Source: Microbacterium sp. 4R-513 (GTDB taxonomy: Bacteria > Actinomycetota > Actinomycetes > Actinomycetales > Microbacteriaceae). Taken from it: 64,000 bases of DNA. Location of the stretch: contig NZ_CP049256.1 in NCBI RefSeq assembly GCF_011046485.1, forward strand, positions 3,658,001-3,722,000, in the 5' to 3' direction. Positions 62,996 through 64,000 of this stretch are shown here, piece by piece. Numbering within the stretch: position 1 is the stretch's first letter; each line of letters opens with the position of its first letter. Both the position numbers and the translations under genes were made by a program. Below the pieces are notes generated by a model. The model did not search any database. It saw only the letters and a program-made list of their open reading frames with translations, and had not been told where the DNA came from.

Positions 62996-64000
62996 CGGCC
63001 CCCCTCGCGATCCGGTCGTTCACGGCCGCAGCGAATCGGCGACCCCGGTCGGCATAGGACGAGAACTGGTCGAAGGATGCCGCGGCGGGGGCGAGCAGCA
63101 CGACGTCCCCGTCACGTGCGATCCCGGCCGCCAGTTCGACGACCCTCGCCATGACGTCTTCAGTCTCATCGGCGTCCACCTCGAACACGGGCACCTCGGG
63201 CGCGTGTCGCGAGAACGCCGCGATCACGTGCTCGCGGTCGACGCCGATGACGATCGCCGCCCGCGAGCGGGCGCCGCGATCGGCGACGAGGTCGGAGATG
63301 TCGACGCCCTTGAGAAGGCCCCCGACGACCCACACCGCGCCCGGGAAGGCGGCGAGCGAGGATGCCGCGGCGTGCGGGTTCGTCGCCTTGGAGTCGTCGA
63401 CCCACGTGACACCCTCCGCCACGGCGACGACCTCGATGCGGTGGGGATCCAGGCGGAAGGTGCGCAGCGCGTCGCGGATCGCCGCGGGCTCCACGTCGAG
63501 CGAGCGCGCGAGCGCGCTCGCAGCGAGGATGTTGGCCACGACGTGCGGGGCCGCGAGTCCGTGCTCCCGCAGCTCGGCGACCGTCGTCAGTTCGAGCGCG
63601 CTGGTGCGGCGCTCCTCGTGGAAGGCCCGGTCGACGAGGATCCCCTCGACGACGCCGAAGTCGCTGGGCCCGGGCACCCCGAGATCGAATCCGATCGCCC
63701 GGGCGCCCTCGACGACATCGGCATCCTCGACCATCGCCTTGGTCGCGGCATCCGCCTTGTTGTAGACGCACGCGACGCGCGTGTTGTCGTAGACATGGGC
63801 CTTCGCATCGCGGTACGCCTCGAACGAGCCGTGCCACTCGAGGTGGTCGTCGGCGAGGTTGAGGCACACGGCGGCGTGCGGCGACACGGGGTCGGGACCC
63901 GACTGCAGGCCGAGGTACCAGAGCTGGTGACTCGACAGCTCGACGACGAGTGCGTCGAAGCCCTCCGGATCGCGCACGGCGTCGAGGACCGGCGTGCCGA
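62946..64000 (-). CDS. murD: UDP-N-acetylmuramoyl-L-alanine-D-glutamate ligase, 5' end outside window
   Basis: The frame is open to base 64000 and reads GTPVLDAVRDPEGFDALVVE at the edge, so about the first third lies outside. Visible are VELSSHQLW, LNLADDHLEWHGSFEAYRDAK, NILAASALARSLDV, WVDDSKATNPHAA and LLAPAAASFDQF, the Mur ligase core and C-terminal domain of MurD. It adds D-glutamate in the wall precursor pathway. It ends in an acidic tail overlapping ftsW. Confidence 0.95.
   Translation of the reverse strand, partial: GTPVLDAVRDPEGFDALVVELSSHQLWYLGLQSGPDPVSPHAAVCLNLADDHLEWHGSFEAYRDAKAHVYDNTRVACVYNKADAATKAMVEDADVVEGARAIGFDLGVPGPSDFGVVEGILVDRAFHEERRTSALELTTVAELREHGLAAPHVVANILAASALARSLDVEPAAIRDALRTFRLDPHRIEVVAVAEGVTWVDDSKATNPHAAASSLAAFPGAVWVVGGLLKGVDISDLVADRGARSRAAIVIGVDREHVIAAFSRHAPEVPVFEVDADETEDVMARVVELAAGIARDGDVVLLAPAAASFDQFSSYADRGRRFAAAVNDRIARGADGEHDDDTDPTGGEEA

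Overview
The window is chromosomal DNA of a high-GC Gram-positive bacterium, most likely a member of the Microbacteriaceae close to Microbacterium. The reasons are the very high G+C with strong G/C third-position codon use, the actinobacterial respiratory genes (di-haem QcrC, long Rieske QcrA, CtaF), DivIVA/Wag31 and SepF beside ftsZ, frequent GTG/TTG starts, 4-nt gene overlaps, and the constant recurrence of the word GGATGCC/GGCATCC. About 68 protein genes can be supported. I see no rRNA, tRNA, CRISPR array, prophage or insertion sequence.

Layout. 1-12.2 kb: accessory metabolism and regulation (5'-truncated type-B carboxylesterase, PH-domain membrane protein, zinc alcohol dehydrogenase, two TetR genes each divergent from an enzyme gene, a flavin monooxygenase, and a homocysteine methyltransferase/permease pair). 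12.2-19.8 kb: a membrane-anchored clostripain-type protease; a ferric-reductase-like flavoprotein, FMN-binding protein and ApbE operon; an SRPBCC protein; an aromatic-acid-exporter-like protein; and a lipoprotein. 19.8-24.0 kb: a four-gene, translationally coupled nonulosonic-acid (sialic-acid-like) operon. 24.2-25.5 kb: two secreted proteins in DNA of lower G+C. 25.6-31.1 kb: a 5'-3' exonuclease, a NarL-type two-component system with twin 18-bp palindromes, a SHOCT protein, a ClbS/DfsB protein, a PHP phosphoesterase and a membrane protein. 31.2-41.4 kb: trpD and the respiratory supercomplex genes (ctaE-qcrCAB forward; ctaC-ctaD-ctaF reverse, followed by a PP2C phosphatase). 41.5-53.7 kb: housekeeping genes (erpA, M20 peptidase, pyrD, nrdR, hisD, dnaE1, NUDIX, GNAT, RluA). 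53.7-64 kb: lspA and the division and cell-wall cluster, read leftwards: murD-ftsW-murG-murC-ftsQ-ftsZ-yggS-sepF-yggT-divIVA.

Two points matter most to a user. First, four genes (PH protein, YchJ-like, SRPBCC, ftsZ) are each broken by exactly one extra G/C inside a run of six or seven. Because ftsZ is among them, these are best read as assembly errors and not as pseudogenes. Second, the most interesting biology is the nonulosonic-acid operon: a cytidylyltransferase fused to a KdsC-like phosphatase, a synthase without the usual C-terminal SAF domain, and two flanking unassigned glycosyltransferase-like proteins. No epimerase gene is present, which fits a Kdn-type wall glycan such as a teichulosonic acid.
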